From: Congeria kusceri
Taxonomy: Eukaryota; Mollusca; Bivalvia; Myida; Dreissenidae
DNA: 64,000 bases
Direction: 5' to 3'
Assembly (NCBI GenBank): GCA_027627225.1
Contig: CM051029.1
Span: 24,074,851 to 24,138,850 of the forward strand
Below, one piece after another: positions 12,757-23,607 of the stretch. Numbering within the stretch: the stretch's first letter is position 1; each line of letters begins with the position of its first letter. Made by a program: the position numbers and the translations under genes. The notes below the pieces were generated by a model. The model was not told the origin of the DNA. It was given only the letters and a program-made list of their open reading frames with translations, and did no database searches.

Positions 12757-13359
12757 GTGACCACTTTCTCTAGAGCGCTACCAAATGTCGGCCACATTCT
12801 CCGGAAGCATCTGAAGACACTCCACACATCTGACCGCATGAAAAGTGTATTCCCTGAACCCCCATTGGCAGCATTCAGAAGAGACTGTAACCTGGAAGAC
12901 ATCCTGGTACACAAGAAACATAACAGAATGTTCTTCCGGGGGCCAAACAGGAGCGGACCGTGCGGTGCGCAGAGGTGCGCAATCTGTCCGTATATGATGG
13001 AGGCCGGAGAGTTCACCGATGTAGTTGGCAACACGTACACTGTGAGGAACGAAGTAACCTGCAAATCTAACAATGTAGTGTACGCGGTGCACTGTGAACG
13101 CTGCAAAAGCTTCATATACGTGGGAGAGACGGGGGACAGTCTCTACCAGCGAAACCTTCTCAATCTCTCGCGTATACGAACACGGCACAATGACCCGGTG
13201 GCCGAACACTTCTACACCAATGGCCACAACGTTGCGGACATCCGGATCATGGGACTCGAGAAGCTAAACGGGTCCGATGAATACCGGAAGACCATAGAGC
13301 AGCTATGGAAGCGCAAGCTGAGGACGTTCAATCCCTATGGAGTCAATAGCAAGGACTGA
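12757..13359 (+). pseudogene. Penelope-like element, C-terminal GIY-YIG endonuclease part
   Basis: A 200-residue open frame. It begins with the linker seen between RT and endonuclease in Penelope-like elements (LPNVGHILRKHLKTLH, then FRRDCNLEDILVH). It continues with cysteine pairs (CAICPYM; VHCERCKSF) and the GIY-YIG core (FIYVGETGDSLYQR, then VAEHFYTNGHNVADI). In intact elements this nuclease nicks the target for target-primed reverse transcription. Here there is no RT upstream in the same orientation, so the open frame is a remnant. Its first codons are probably not a natural start. The reading frame itself is intact, which suggests a fairly recent insertion. A 3' untranslated region with a hammerhead-like motif follows. 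Confidence 0.92.
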
Positions 13360-13444
13360 TCGATCGGAAAATGACGCGGATTCGAACGTTGGCGTTCAGC
13401 GTCACAACGACACTTTCGTTTACTTGTATCATCACTAAATAAAT

Positions 13445-13480
13445 GCCGCTGAAGAAGACCGAAAGGTCGAAAGCTACGGC
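13445..13480 (+). ncRNA. Hammerhead-ribozyme-like motif in the Penelope 3' region
   Basis: In order: gccg (stem I, 13445-13448), ctgaaga (core box, 13449-13455), one extra a, gacc (13457-13460), gaaa loop, ggtc (13465-13468) closing stem II, gaaa (13469-13472), gcta, and cggc (13477-13480) pairing with gccg. The gc between gaaa and ta is self-complementary, as in the very short helix III of Penelope-associated type I hammerheads thought to act as dimers. Cleavage would fall after 13476. The unpaired a at 13456 departs from the canonical CUGANGA-helix II join, so activity is uncertain. Confidence 0.55.
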
Positions 13481-13504
13481 TAATTATATTTTAGCGTTTT
13501 TATT

Positions 13505-13536
13505 ATATATAAATAAATAAATAAATAAATAAATAT
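13505..13536. repeat. (AAAT)n microsatellite
   Basis: A run of aaat units directly after the Penelope-like 3' region. The same unit recurs in the centre of the adjacent palindrome. Confidence 0.85.
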
Positions 13537-13581
13537 CTACGGAACTTCCTAAAACCGCGTAAGACCGACCGCATCGCAGTG

Positions 13582-13613
<32 letters not shown>

Positions 13614-13688
13614 TAAATAAATATATATATATATATATATACACTGCGATGCGGTCGGTCTTACGCGGTTTTAGGAAGTTCCGTAGAT
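13535..13688. repeat. Perfect palindrome, ~154 bp
   Basis: The left arm starts ctacggaacttcctaaaacc (13537) and runs to gcatcgcagtgtat. The right arm is its exact reverse complement, ending ggttttaggaagttccgtag (13686). The centre is (AT)n and (AAAT)n. About 46 bp of unique sequence per arm match without mismatch. Confidence 0.95.
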
Positions 13689-13805
13689 GGTTATATATAC
13701 ATCAGGATGCAGTTTGACTTTATTCGGTTGCCTGACATCGGAAGTTCTATAGATGGTTATATATACATCAGGATGACGTTTGACTTACTCGGTTGCCTGA
13801 CATTT
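13674..13805. repeat. Direct duplication, ~67 bp unit
   Basis: gaagttccgtagatggttat, then atacatcaggatg and cggttgcctgacat, occurs at 13674 and again with few changes at about 13741. The first copy overlaps the right arm of the palindrome. Confidence 0.85.
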
Positions 13806-15496
13806 GAAGATCTGTAATTCTGAAATTATGTAGATGGTAATGTTTAATTTATGTGCTTGTGTTGTATGTATTGTACTGTGTTGTATAGTTAATTGGTCAA
13901 TCAGCCCGGCCACATAACTTGTGTGGAGATTGGTCATGAAATAATTTCTACGGCCATTCTCCCCTACCTCTGATTCAAGTAGGGCAGTTGTTAGTTACTG
14001 ACATAAGTATGTGCACTTAGTGCTAGTCAATCGCTTAGATCGGCTAAGATTGCCCAGGAAAAGTGTAGTAGGTTATCTGACCGCCGTGATATGACTGAAA
14101 TACTGTTAAAAACGGCGAAAAATCCAAACAAACAAAAAACAAAAACACTTGGCTCAAGTAAAGGACCAAAGGACGAAAATAATGGTTTTTCTCCTCCTAT
14201 TTTTCTGGGCGTTTATCTGTCTTGCATTTGTCCAAGTGTCCCAATGACAGGCTGTGTTAACGAAATAAACCGTTGTATGATAACGTTTTATTGTTGTAAC
14301 ACTGTAGAATAAAGATATAAAGCTCCGTCTAATGAAGTAATTTTGGTGATGTTAAGATGTTGTTTGATGTTAACGGATTTTTTTTACAGAAAACAAGGAT
14401 AACAAAGATAGTATAAACTAGAAGGTTATATGATGAAGGAGTGGTAAATATCAGGAATGAAAGCATGGCTATTTCACAGAACAGAGTCACTAGAACATTC
14501 ATCAATGGAAAACACACGCACAAAATATATTAACCCAACTTAAATTACACCTTTAACTTGTTTTACAGTTCAGATATACATAGTGCATATAAACAGGTAA
14601 ATATCGTTTGGAATTTCTAAATACTAAACACATAACATACTCAAGATAGCCATATTAAATACTATGTCTTATCCACAAACCATAAACAACACAATACAAA
14701 TGGAATGTTAGGTGTTTCGACATTTTTATTACATTAAATATTGTATTATTATTTAATCAGCCTTCTTTTTTCAAGTCCCTGACCCCTATGCGGCTGAGTG
14801 TTGAAGCATTTGCGATAATTAAAGGTACACCGTATGGAAAACTAGTGTGTACAGTGTGTCAACAAAACTCGCCAGCAAATGTGTTAACTTGAACAATCCT
14901 GTGACAAGATAACCCAGAGGGACAACATCACAACGATAATTTACGCAAAGTGTGTGTATTCACTCCGCGATATTTGTTCGCAGTATACAGTTCTACTTCG
15001 CGTCAACTCACCTCTGAGTCGATCTCTCAAACTTCGCAAATAGCACAATGTGTTTGATTTGAGTGTGCCGTACTTTACTGCTTTTTAGAGCCATGAAATG
15101 AAGCTTACAAAATGTCTAGTGAAGAGAAGACTTGTTATGTAAAATCTTAAGTTGAAGTTCTATGTAACATTTAAAGATCTATTGGTCTAGACTCTCATCT
15201 ATATTTAGTTCTAGATGGTACGTACAGACAAATTCACCTAAAAGATCACGCATGACGCACTAGTTTTACAGCCAGTTGACGAATTGACAACATCTACGCC
15301 TTCACACAAATATGCACACATATATGTATACATATTTTAATTAAATGAAGCACACGTATAAAGGGATTTTAATTCATTAGACTGTAATATTTTTTGGCCA
15401 CAGATTACTAAACGAAAGAGATAAGAAACATTGCATTTTCAAAACAAGAGCAAGATAAAAGGCATTGAAAGGAAAACTCACTCTGTGTGTAGTTCG
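13806..15496. other. No gene seen
   Basis: AT-rich non-coding sequence between the Penelope remnant and the L1/Tx1 insertion. Short frames in it show no domain. Confidence 0.55.
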
Positions 15497-15512
15497 TGCT
15501 AATGCACATGTT
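15497..15512. other. Target-site duplication, 3' side of minus-strand LINE
   Basis: tgctaatgcacatgtt, identical to 23141-23156. The last two bases overlap the T-run of the tail, so the true length is 14-16 bp. Confidence 0.9.
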
Positions 15513-15845
15513 TTTTTGTTGTTGTTTTTTTGTTTGTTTTTTACCATTGTAAAAACTTTATTCCCCTCGTCAATAGGTGCGTGATGGTCGAGGGCATCCT
15601 CCTCCGCACCTTACAATAATCGTATTTTGCAATGAAAGGTGAGCAACAATAATGACATGTGCACAAAAAAGAGACATAAATAACGTATTCATAAAGCATC
15701 ATTTGACATGATTTCTATTTTGGGTAAATTAATAACAAGGCATTTGCAACAACGAACAACGAAAAGAAACAATGAGATAGGTTTGTAGTAAAGATAATAT
15801 TCATTCACATTCGTTTATTTGGGTTATTGCTTATGTAAAGATTGG

Positions 15846-18800
15846 CTAAAACATGTTCCATTTGTCGACCTCTTGTTCGTTCTCATAGCATTTTAATTCC
15901 TGCAAAACCTTGTATTCGTATTTAAAGTATTGTTTAGCAAAAGAGACGGATGTTATCTGATTTCTTCTTGTAACCAAGAAAAAAACCTTCCCGGTTAAGA
16001 AGATCCTTGGAATTTGGTATACAGTTAAACAGATCCATAATGAATTTGTGGATAATTGGACATCCCCAAAACTATGAACTATGGTTTCTGCACAATTTTT
16101 ACAGAAAGTGCATTTGTCAGATCAGTATATTTTATTTTAAATAAAAGTTTGTTAGTTCCTAATATTCTGTGAATAATTCTATACTGTAGCCACTGTAAGT
16201 GTGATTCTTGTGTTATTATAAAAGGCATTTCGAAGATGGTTGACCATCCATCGTCTTTTATATTTCCAAAAGTTTCACACCATTTAGATTTGCATGACGG
16301 TATTGAATCATTTTCTTTTAAAATTAAATACAATGGTTTAGTTCCACTAGAAAATTGTAAGATACTATGTAAGCATGGTGGTATAAATGGTTTAAAATAG
16401 GTACAGTTCCTTGAGAACTGAGTTGTCTTTAAAAAGCTAGAGACAGTGTGTATAACTCCTTGGTAATGAAGATAGTTCGGTCTGAAGTTGTAGAGTTTAC
16501 AAAGTGTTTATTCATAAAAAGACAATGATTTAATATCTTTTATGATATCTCCAATAGCATGTACGCCTGTGTTAAACCATGAAGCGAAGAAAAAACTCTT
16601 CTGTCCAATTATTAAATTTGGATTGTAAAATAATGGGTAGTACAGCACATTTGAATGCTTAATATATTATTTTTTTAGGAAAAACACAAATGCTTCTAGT
16701 GAGTCTTTCCAGAAATCATTATCTATTCTAGATAATAAGCTTTCAGGGTAATGTACTCCACAGTTGTATAATTTAACACAAAGTCAAAAAACAGCTCGTT
16801 AATTTTGTTTAAAACCAAGAGTGAGGGATTTGGCAGAGCGGTAATTAGATGATTAAAGAGCGGTGATGCTAATGTTTTATTAACCTGTATTTTACCTATA
16901 GGCGTTAGTATTCTTCTTTTCCAGTTGCTTAATATAGAACACATATCGGCGAGTTTTGTGTAATTCAGATCCGTCATTTTTGTAGATCTACGTGAAATTT
17001 TAGACCCAACATTTCAAAGCTTTGTTGATTCCAAATTAATGTCCATTTTGTTTTAATGCTATCGGAACTATATTTATTTTTGCCAATCCAGACAACCTTA
17101 GTTTTATCCAAGTTAACTTGAAGTCCTGAACAAAAACTAAAGTTTGATAATACTTCTAACGTTTCAGTAAGTGAATCGCTAGAGCCATCCAATATGATTG
17201 TAGTATCGTCCGCAAATTGGGAAAGTCTATGTTCAATTTCATTCACAGTTATTCCTTTTATATTAGTACTTGATCTTAACTTAATAGATAGAATTTCAGC
17301 GCATAAAATAAATAAATAGCAACTGAGTGGGTCTCCTTGACGACAACCACGTTGTATTGGGAAGAATTCGGACAAAGAACCACAGTGTATAACTGTTGAA
17401 GTACAATTTTGATATAGAACATTGAACCAGCGCTGTATGTCTTTCCCAAAATTGAATAACTGAAGTGTTTTATTAATAAAGGACCATGATAATGAATCGA
17501 ATGCTTTTTCGAAGACTATTAGAAATAAAAGACCAGGTATGTCATTTGTTCCAGTATATTGCATTATATCATAGATTAATCGTGTATTCTCACCTATAAA
17601 TCTGCCGTTTATAAATCCAGTTTGATCATGGTTAACCAATATGTCACGTCTTTTTAAACGATTGGCTATACAACCCGCCCCGATTTTATAAATGGTATTA
17701 AGTAAAGTGATAGGACGCCAGTTTTTTTAAAACTGTCTTGGTTTATCTCCCTTAGGAATGCATGTTATTATACCTTGAGTTTGAGAAATTGATAATTTTC
17801 CGACTCTAAATGCGTGGTTCAAAGCTCTACAGACGAATACACCTAATTGTTTCCAAAACATTAAAAAAAATTCTGCTGTGAAACCTGACGATCCCGGACT
17901 TTTATTATTTGCCCTGTGTTTTAAAACTGAAGATGCTTCAGTAAGCGTTATAGGGCCTTGTAAATATTCTCGTTGATCATTTGAAAGCTTCGGTATGTTT
18001 CGATCCGATATAAAAATGTTAGTTTCTTCCTCACTGTTATTTACGTCTTTATTACTATACAAATTTTTATACAATGCAGCAGTTTCATTGATGATGTCAG
18101 ACTGCTTGTCAATTTCAACATTTTCACTGTTGACGTATTTATTGATGGTTTTTGATGTATAATTGTATTTCTCTAAATTACAAAATAACTTTGTCGGTTT
18201 TTCGCCATTTTCAATCCATTGGGCCCTGGATCTGATTATGTTTCCCTTTAATTTTTCATCGCTAATAAGTTTAAGTTCCGCTTGGAGATTCGAATGATAT
18301 TCAATTTTATCTTCAGAAAGATTGCGTTCAATATTGTTAATTTCTGTTTTAATTTTCAGTTCTCTAGTATCCCTTTCTTTCTTTTTAAAGGAGCTATATG
18401 AAATGCATTTTCCTCGAATTTCCATCAGTTATATCTCCAACATATGTTGGTCATCAATTGTAAATTGTAATTCTTCGTCAGGGATAAGCTGAATATTTCA
18501 ATAGTCATAAACGGGAAGCATATATTGTTCTTTTATTTCCAAAATTTTACTCTTAATCGTATTAATGTAGTTAATATCTTTTAACAACATGTTATTCTGT
18601 TTCCATAGACCTTTTCCGTGAGAAAAATTGCTAAATTCTAGAGTCAGTTCTACAATAGAATGATCTGATTGAAGACTTGGTTTTATTTGAATATCGGATA
18701 CACTAGGTAATAGGATAGGCGATAATCTAAAAAAATCTAATCTAGCCTGTTGAAGCGGATTTGTTCTACGCCACGTGAAGCGTTTAGTAAGAGGGTATTT

Positions 18801-19345
18801 ATATCTAAACGGATCAATAAGACCTCGTTCATTTATATAAGCAGTTAATGTGGACCTTGCGTTTTTGTTGTTAATACATTTGTAATTATAATAATCTAAC
18901 TCGTAATCTATAACTAGATTAAAATCTCCACAGATACATTATGTCTCATTGTCGTACTTGTCGATTTTATTAAAAATGTTGTCAAAAAAATCTGGATTGT
19001 CCGTATTAGGACCGTATATTGAGGCCAAAGTTAATCGGGTTTCTCCAACAGTTAAATCTAGTACGATATAGTTTCCTAATTCATCGCATTCTTGTTTATG
19101 AATTTTGTATTCTATATGTTTGGAAAACAATATTGCAGTACCTTTTGAATTTGAACTGTGATAGCTTAGAACACACTCATTTCCCCATTGTGAATATATA
19201 CTTTTATGTTTTCCTCAGTGAAGTGTGTGTCTTGTAGGCAATATATATCACAGTTTGTGTCCTTTAAATATTGAAAAACTTGGAGACGCTTTTTAATACC
19301 TAGGATGCCTCTACAATTCAACGATAAGATTTTAAGTGCACTCAT
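15846..19345 (-). pseudogene. LINE ORF2 remnant: endonuclease, reverse transcriptase, C-terminal domain (L1/Tx1 type)
   Basis: Starts at ATG 19345 with MSALKILSLNCRG. Endonuclease landmarks follow: LQDTH, GDFNLV and SDHSIV. The RT region (about 18425-16720) shows MEIRGKCISYSSF, NKSPGSSGFTAEFF, DQTGFINGRFIGENTR, RRGCRQGDPLSCYLF-like text and the catalytic FADDTTIILDG. The C-terminal part runs to about 15846 (ending KWNMF and stop). Breaks: a frameshift near 19190, a stop near 18945, two stops between endonuclease and RT (about 18500 and 18430), and others near 17726, 17640 and 16720. The first inter-domain stop aligns with one in the plus-strand relative at 51216. Confidence 0.92.
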
Positions 19346-19559
19346 TTCGATTCATATTCTTAATGTAGTTAAAGATACCCACATATTATTTTTCCATGCC
19401 AAGAGGATACAAAAGTGCATGCAGAACAGACATTTCATTTTGCAATTTACAATGGTATAAATGAAAAAGAAGAAAACTTAACAACAACAGGTGAAATAAA
19501 AAAAAAGGTAAGGGTATAATGAATAAGGGTGGAGAATAATGGTATGGGAGAATGTTACA

Positions 19560-20165
19560 ACAAGGGGTAATAAAGACAATAGTTTCTGAGTGACCTTACA
19601 TGTAAACCACACTAAAAGTTATAATTGATTTAACACCAAGCGGCAGTAATAAAATATTTTCTTAGTAAAACTGCGTATCAACCGCACTGAATGTTTTAAT
19701 TATAATACTTATCAAACAACGCTAAATGTTCTAAATGATTATACAACAAGCGGTAATAAAACAGCATTTTTAGTAAAATTGCTTATCTCCAGCATTAAAT
19801 GTTCTAATGGTTTATAAAACAAGGTGTAATAAAGTAATATTTTCTTAGTAACTTACTTATCAAACAGCATTAAATGTTCTAATTGATTTTACAACAAGCG
19901 GTAATAACATATTTTCTTAGTAAACTTACTTACCAAACAGTGCTAAATGTTCTAATTGATTATTCAACAAGTGGTAATACACTAGTGTTTTCTTAGTAAC
20001 ATTACTAATCACCGGCATTAAATGTTCTAATTGTTTATAAAACAATGGGTAATAAAATAATGTTTTCTTAGTAACCTTTCTTATCAGACAGCACTAAATG
20101 TTTTAATTGATTTTGCAACAAGGGGTAATAAAATAATACTTTCTTAGTAAACTAACTTATCAGCA
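19560..20165. repeat. ~75 bp tandem repeat in the LINE ORF1-ORF2 spacer
   Basis: The phrase caacaagcggtaataaaa recurs near 19566, 19645, 19752, 19827, 19900, 19973, 20048 and 20127, usually 73-79 bp apart, with ctaaatgttctaattgat and ttcttagtaaac between. It is non-coding and lies just upstream of ORF2 on the minus strand. Confidence 0.85.
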
Positions 20166-20639
20166 GCAAGGTAAATATCAGGGATGCCAGACATACATAA
20201 ATGTATCATTTACTTCATCTTAAACAGTAGTGATCTTTAACATCGTTTCGTAATTTACACTTAAGCATATTTTATTCTTTAAACATATCATACATATTAT
20301 TACTATATCTATTATACTTTTTTTGTTATAGTACTTAAAATTGAGACTCCATTTGATTTATCTTCAAAAAAAGAAGAAAAATCTTTGGAGAATATTACCA
20401 AAGTAATTTATACTATCGATTCCTTTTTATAAAATATCTCTTTCGCAAAGCGAAATAAAGAGATAATTTAAAGGTTGTTTAGTTTTAAATTGATTATATG
20501 GTACGTGATTTTCAACTTCGTTTATAGATTAATACGATTCTAGCTAATAATAATGTTTAACAATAAGCACTACATAATATATTTTCAACAATATAGTCTG
20601 GCTAAATAGAATTGCAATGTTAGTGTAATTCCTAAAAGT

Positions 20640-21730
20640 TGAATAAGTTATTATATTACTTTAAGGCAATACAGTAGATTTGGAACATTACATTCACTCA
20701 AATAACAGTATACGTTTATGTCTTCATATGTATTTATAACACTACGGGAGTACTGCGTAGTACTGCGTATATACACAAACACTGTGTAATAAATTGGATA
20801 ACATTTGGTACACATAATTGTATATTTATATAATGTTACATCAATCATCAGTTTACACTTTAAAGCAATACAGTAGATTTAGAACATTACATTCACTCAA
20901 ATATTCAGTATACCTTTTTGCCTTCGTATGTATTTATAACACTGTGGGAGTACTGCGTATATACACAAACACTGTGTAATACACATAATTGTATAATTAT
21001 ATAGTGTTACATCAATCATCAGTTTACACTTAAAGATATCAAAAACACGTGTCATATTATGACGCTAGGTTCAAAAAGAATTCATAATTGTATAATTGTA
21101 TAATTATATAGTATTACATCAATCATCAGTTTACACTTAGAGATTTCAAAAACACGTGTCAAATTATGACGCTAGGTTCAAGAAGAATTAGCATATACTT
21201 GGTTACCTTTGAATTTTATACTAGACATAAATAAATGTTTATAAATTAATACGATTCAACTAAAATTAGTATTTAACTATAAGCACTACATAAAATGTTT
21301 CAACCTTAAAGTCTGGCTAGATAGAATTGCAATGTAAGTGTAAATTCCTGAAAGTTAAATCAGTTTTTATATTACTTTTGTGCAATAAGGTACATTTAGA
21401 ACTCTACGTTCGCTAAAATATTCAATATACGTTTATGTCTTCATATGTGTTCATAACACTATACTACAAGGTTACTTTTAAGCAATACAGTACATTTAGA
21501 ACACTACGTTCACTCAAATATTCAGAAAACGTTTATGTTTTCATATGTTTTCATAACACTACGGGAAAATTGCGTATATACACAAACACTGTGTAATGAA
21601 TTGAAAAACATTGGGTATACATAATTTTATAATTATATGGTGTTACATCAATCGTAATTTTATACTTAAAGAGATCAAAAGCAAGTGTCAAATTTTGACG
21701 ATAGGTTCAAACAGAATTCAGCATTTACTT
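20640..21730. repeat. Compound ~200 bp repeats in the LINE spacer
   Basis: aagcaatacagtagatttgg, acattcactcaaata, cactgtgtaata and the block acacgtgtcaaattatgacg ctaggttcaa recur in partly shuffled order (near 20661, 20865, 21380 and 21478 for the first block). The region is internal to the LINE as bounded by its target-site duplication. Confidence 0.8.
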
Positions 21731-22675
21731 GATTACCGTTGAATATTATACATATACATTTGCCAATGTTACACATATATTAAGAATAATGTTTAAACAA
21801 TCGTCATCATACACTTGCGTTTTCAAAGGCACATTAAGACTCCGTTGGTAAAATATTTGTATTACACTGTATGTGAACACCGTAAACTTACGATAACAAA
21901 ACAAAATTATATAAAACTATCTAGTCGAAAGTATGTATAGTTCTTAAGTTGGACATCACCATGATATACTTGAATTGTCGAATGTATACACAAACGCATT
22001 ACTCTAATACATGATAATACTCTTTGGATTTAGTAAGCTATTAGCGTGCACTTGAGTACATCTCAAATACATCTAAAGTGTATATATACATGTACACCTT
22101 TGCTGATATTACATACATATTAACATAACAGAATTGATATTACTATAAATAAACAACAACAACAACAACTAACCCGACACTCAATGCAGTAAGCATTTAT
22201 TTTACCAACTTTTGGGTGTTAGCTTAGTTTATAATACATCAGAAAAATATATATTGAAAGGACGCCCATTATAATAAAAGCGGCAGAAGGCACCGAATGT
22301 TGTTTATAGTTTAATTTCAGTAATGTACTCGAAGAATTTTTATTTGTTTTATGTATAAAAAGCTTCTAGTTTTGAGTCTAAATTGTATATACAATCGTAT
22401 GTATTTATTTAAAAATAAGGTTAATTTAAATGTGTTAAAAAAAAACAACAACAAAAAAACATCAATTGGAATGTATCGATATATATTTAGGGGATAATTG
22501 GTTTTACAAGGGACACAGCGTGGTAGGGTTTAACTCTCGATATGTCGATGTTAACAAAAAGCATTCTTATCCTCATGCACAGCAATGTTTATCGTGTTCA
22601 GGCATGCGAGACTTTTTACAAGTACCTATTATACTGGAGAAAAAAAGAAAAGTTCCAAAGGCGAAAAACTAGCAT
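21731..22675. other. Remainder of LINE ORF1-ORF2 spacer
   Basis: AT-rich, with a short (aac)n near 22152. No gene seen. Confidence 0.5.
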
Positions 22676-23140
22676 TTATTTTTTATCCGGAGCGTTATTT
22701 GGCCATGGAAAGTTCATCCAGTGTTCGTAGTCTTCAAATTTCACAATCTGTATTTTATTATGTGGTTTTTGCAAAAGATCTTACCATTCGTGTACCATGC
22801 ATCACTTATTTCGTCTGACATCTTCTTTTTGACGCACATGAGTACATGTCGGTTTAGTTTTGTCAGGTCATCGTTAATGTATATGTTGGTCCCCTTGAGC
22901 TGCTTTCTGTGGACCATGATGTCAACTTTGGTTTGGCGGGTTATCAGTCGCACTATAATATCACTGTTTTTATTGCTCTTGTTGGGGAGCCTGTGTGCTA
23001 TATTAATGTCAGCCATGGATATTTTGCAAACATTGTGGTCAAACAGTGTCTGTATCATTTTCTCAGCCGACTGCCGTGCCGTTTCCTTAGGATTTGTGTC
23101 CGGAATTCCTTTTAGTTTCGTATTGTTTGCACGTGAGTAT
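22676..23140 (-). pseudogene. LINE ORF1 remnant (L1/Tx1 type)
   Basis: Minus-strand frame opening at the truncation point with YSRANNTKLKGIPD, the equivalent of the EQYGRRNSIRISGL block in the plus-strand relative. It continues through IAHRLPNKSN, LKGTNIYINDDLTKLN and AWYTNGKIFCKN. A frameshift near 22750 restores the end FEDYEHWMNFPWPNN, with the stop at 22676-22678. ORF1 proteins of this type bind the element's RNA. The coiled-coil N-terminus is missing. Confidence 0.85.
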
Positions 23141-23156
23141 TGCTAATGCACATGTT
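23141..23156. other. Target-site duplication, 5' side of minus-strand LINE
   Basis: tgctaatgcacatgtt, identical to 15497-15512. Confidence 0.9.
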
Positions 23157-23482
23157 ACGACATGTATAATGTTACTTTAACACGTTTTCCTGCCCTGTAT
23201 CTTATTTAAAATGAAACAAGTAGAAGAGGAAACATCACTAAACTTAGTTATATTAGACCTATTTGACCTATGAGATTAGACCGAACTTGAAAACCTGCCT
23301 TAAACGTGCATATTTAAAGTATGGTTTATGATTATCATACTAGATATTGGTTATATACTGCTCTTCCACTAACGTAGTCAAACTGCGATAATAAACCAAT
23401 CGTATTTAATGTAATCACCTTATTGATTATATAAACAAATATTACATATCGTTACTATAAATAGTAACAAATTGACGTCACG

Positions 23483-23545
23483 AGCGGGCCGATATTCGTA
23501 TCCGCCGGGCCAATATAATCATATTGGCCCCGGGCCGATTTTCTA
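23483..23545. promoter_or_regulatory. GC-rich inverted repeat upstream of the recombinase gene
   Basis: Holds a perfect 10 bp inverted repeat gggccaatat/atattggccc (23507-23516 and 23521-23530, spacer aatc) and the 13-mer agcgggccgatat at 23483-23495, which recurs in the same orientation at 27799-27811. It lies about 60-125 bp upstream of the putative start codon at 23608. It may be promoter DNA or an element boundary; both readings are inference. Confidence 0.4.
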
Positions 23546-23607
23546 TATCTGAAAAGAATCAGATCGCGCGACGTCAACGACGACGACTGACGTAATCACT
23601 AGAAAAC

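Larger units (their letters stand above)
15511..23140 (-). mobile_element. L1/Tx1-type LINE, minus strand, 5'-truncated within ORF1, ~7.6 kb
   Basis: A non-LTR retrotransposon with an ORF1 remnant (22676-23140), a long repeat-filled spacer, ORF2 (15846-19345) and an A-rich 3' end (T-rich on the plus strand from 15511). A 16 bp direct repeat, tgctaatgcacatgtt, lies exactly at both ends (15497-15512 and 23141-23156) and is the target-site duplication. The first element base falls inside ORF1 coding sequence, so the copy is 5'-truncated. Several stops and frameshifts show it is dead. Confidence 0.9.

Noticed and set aside
12561..13227. Long minus-strand frames opposite the endonuclease
   Set aside because: Shadows of the plus-strand GIY-YIG frame; only the part below 12756 is real minus-strand Penelope coding sequence.
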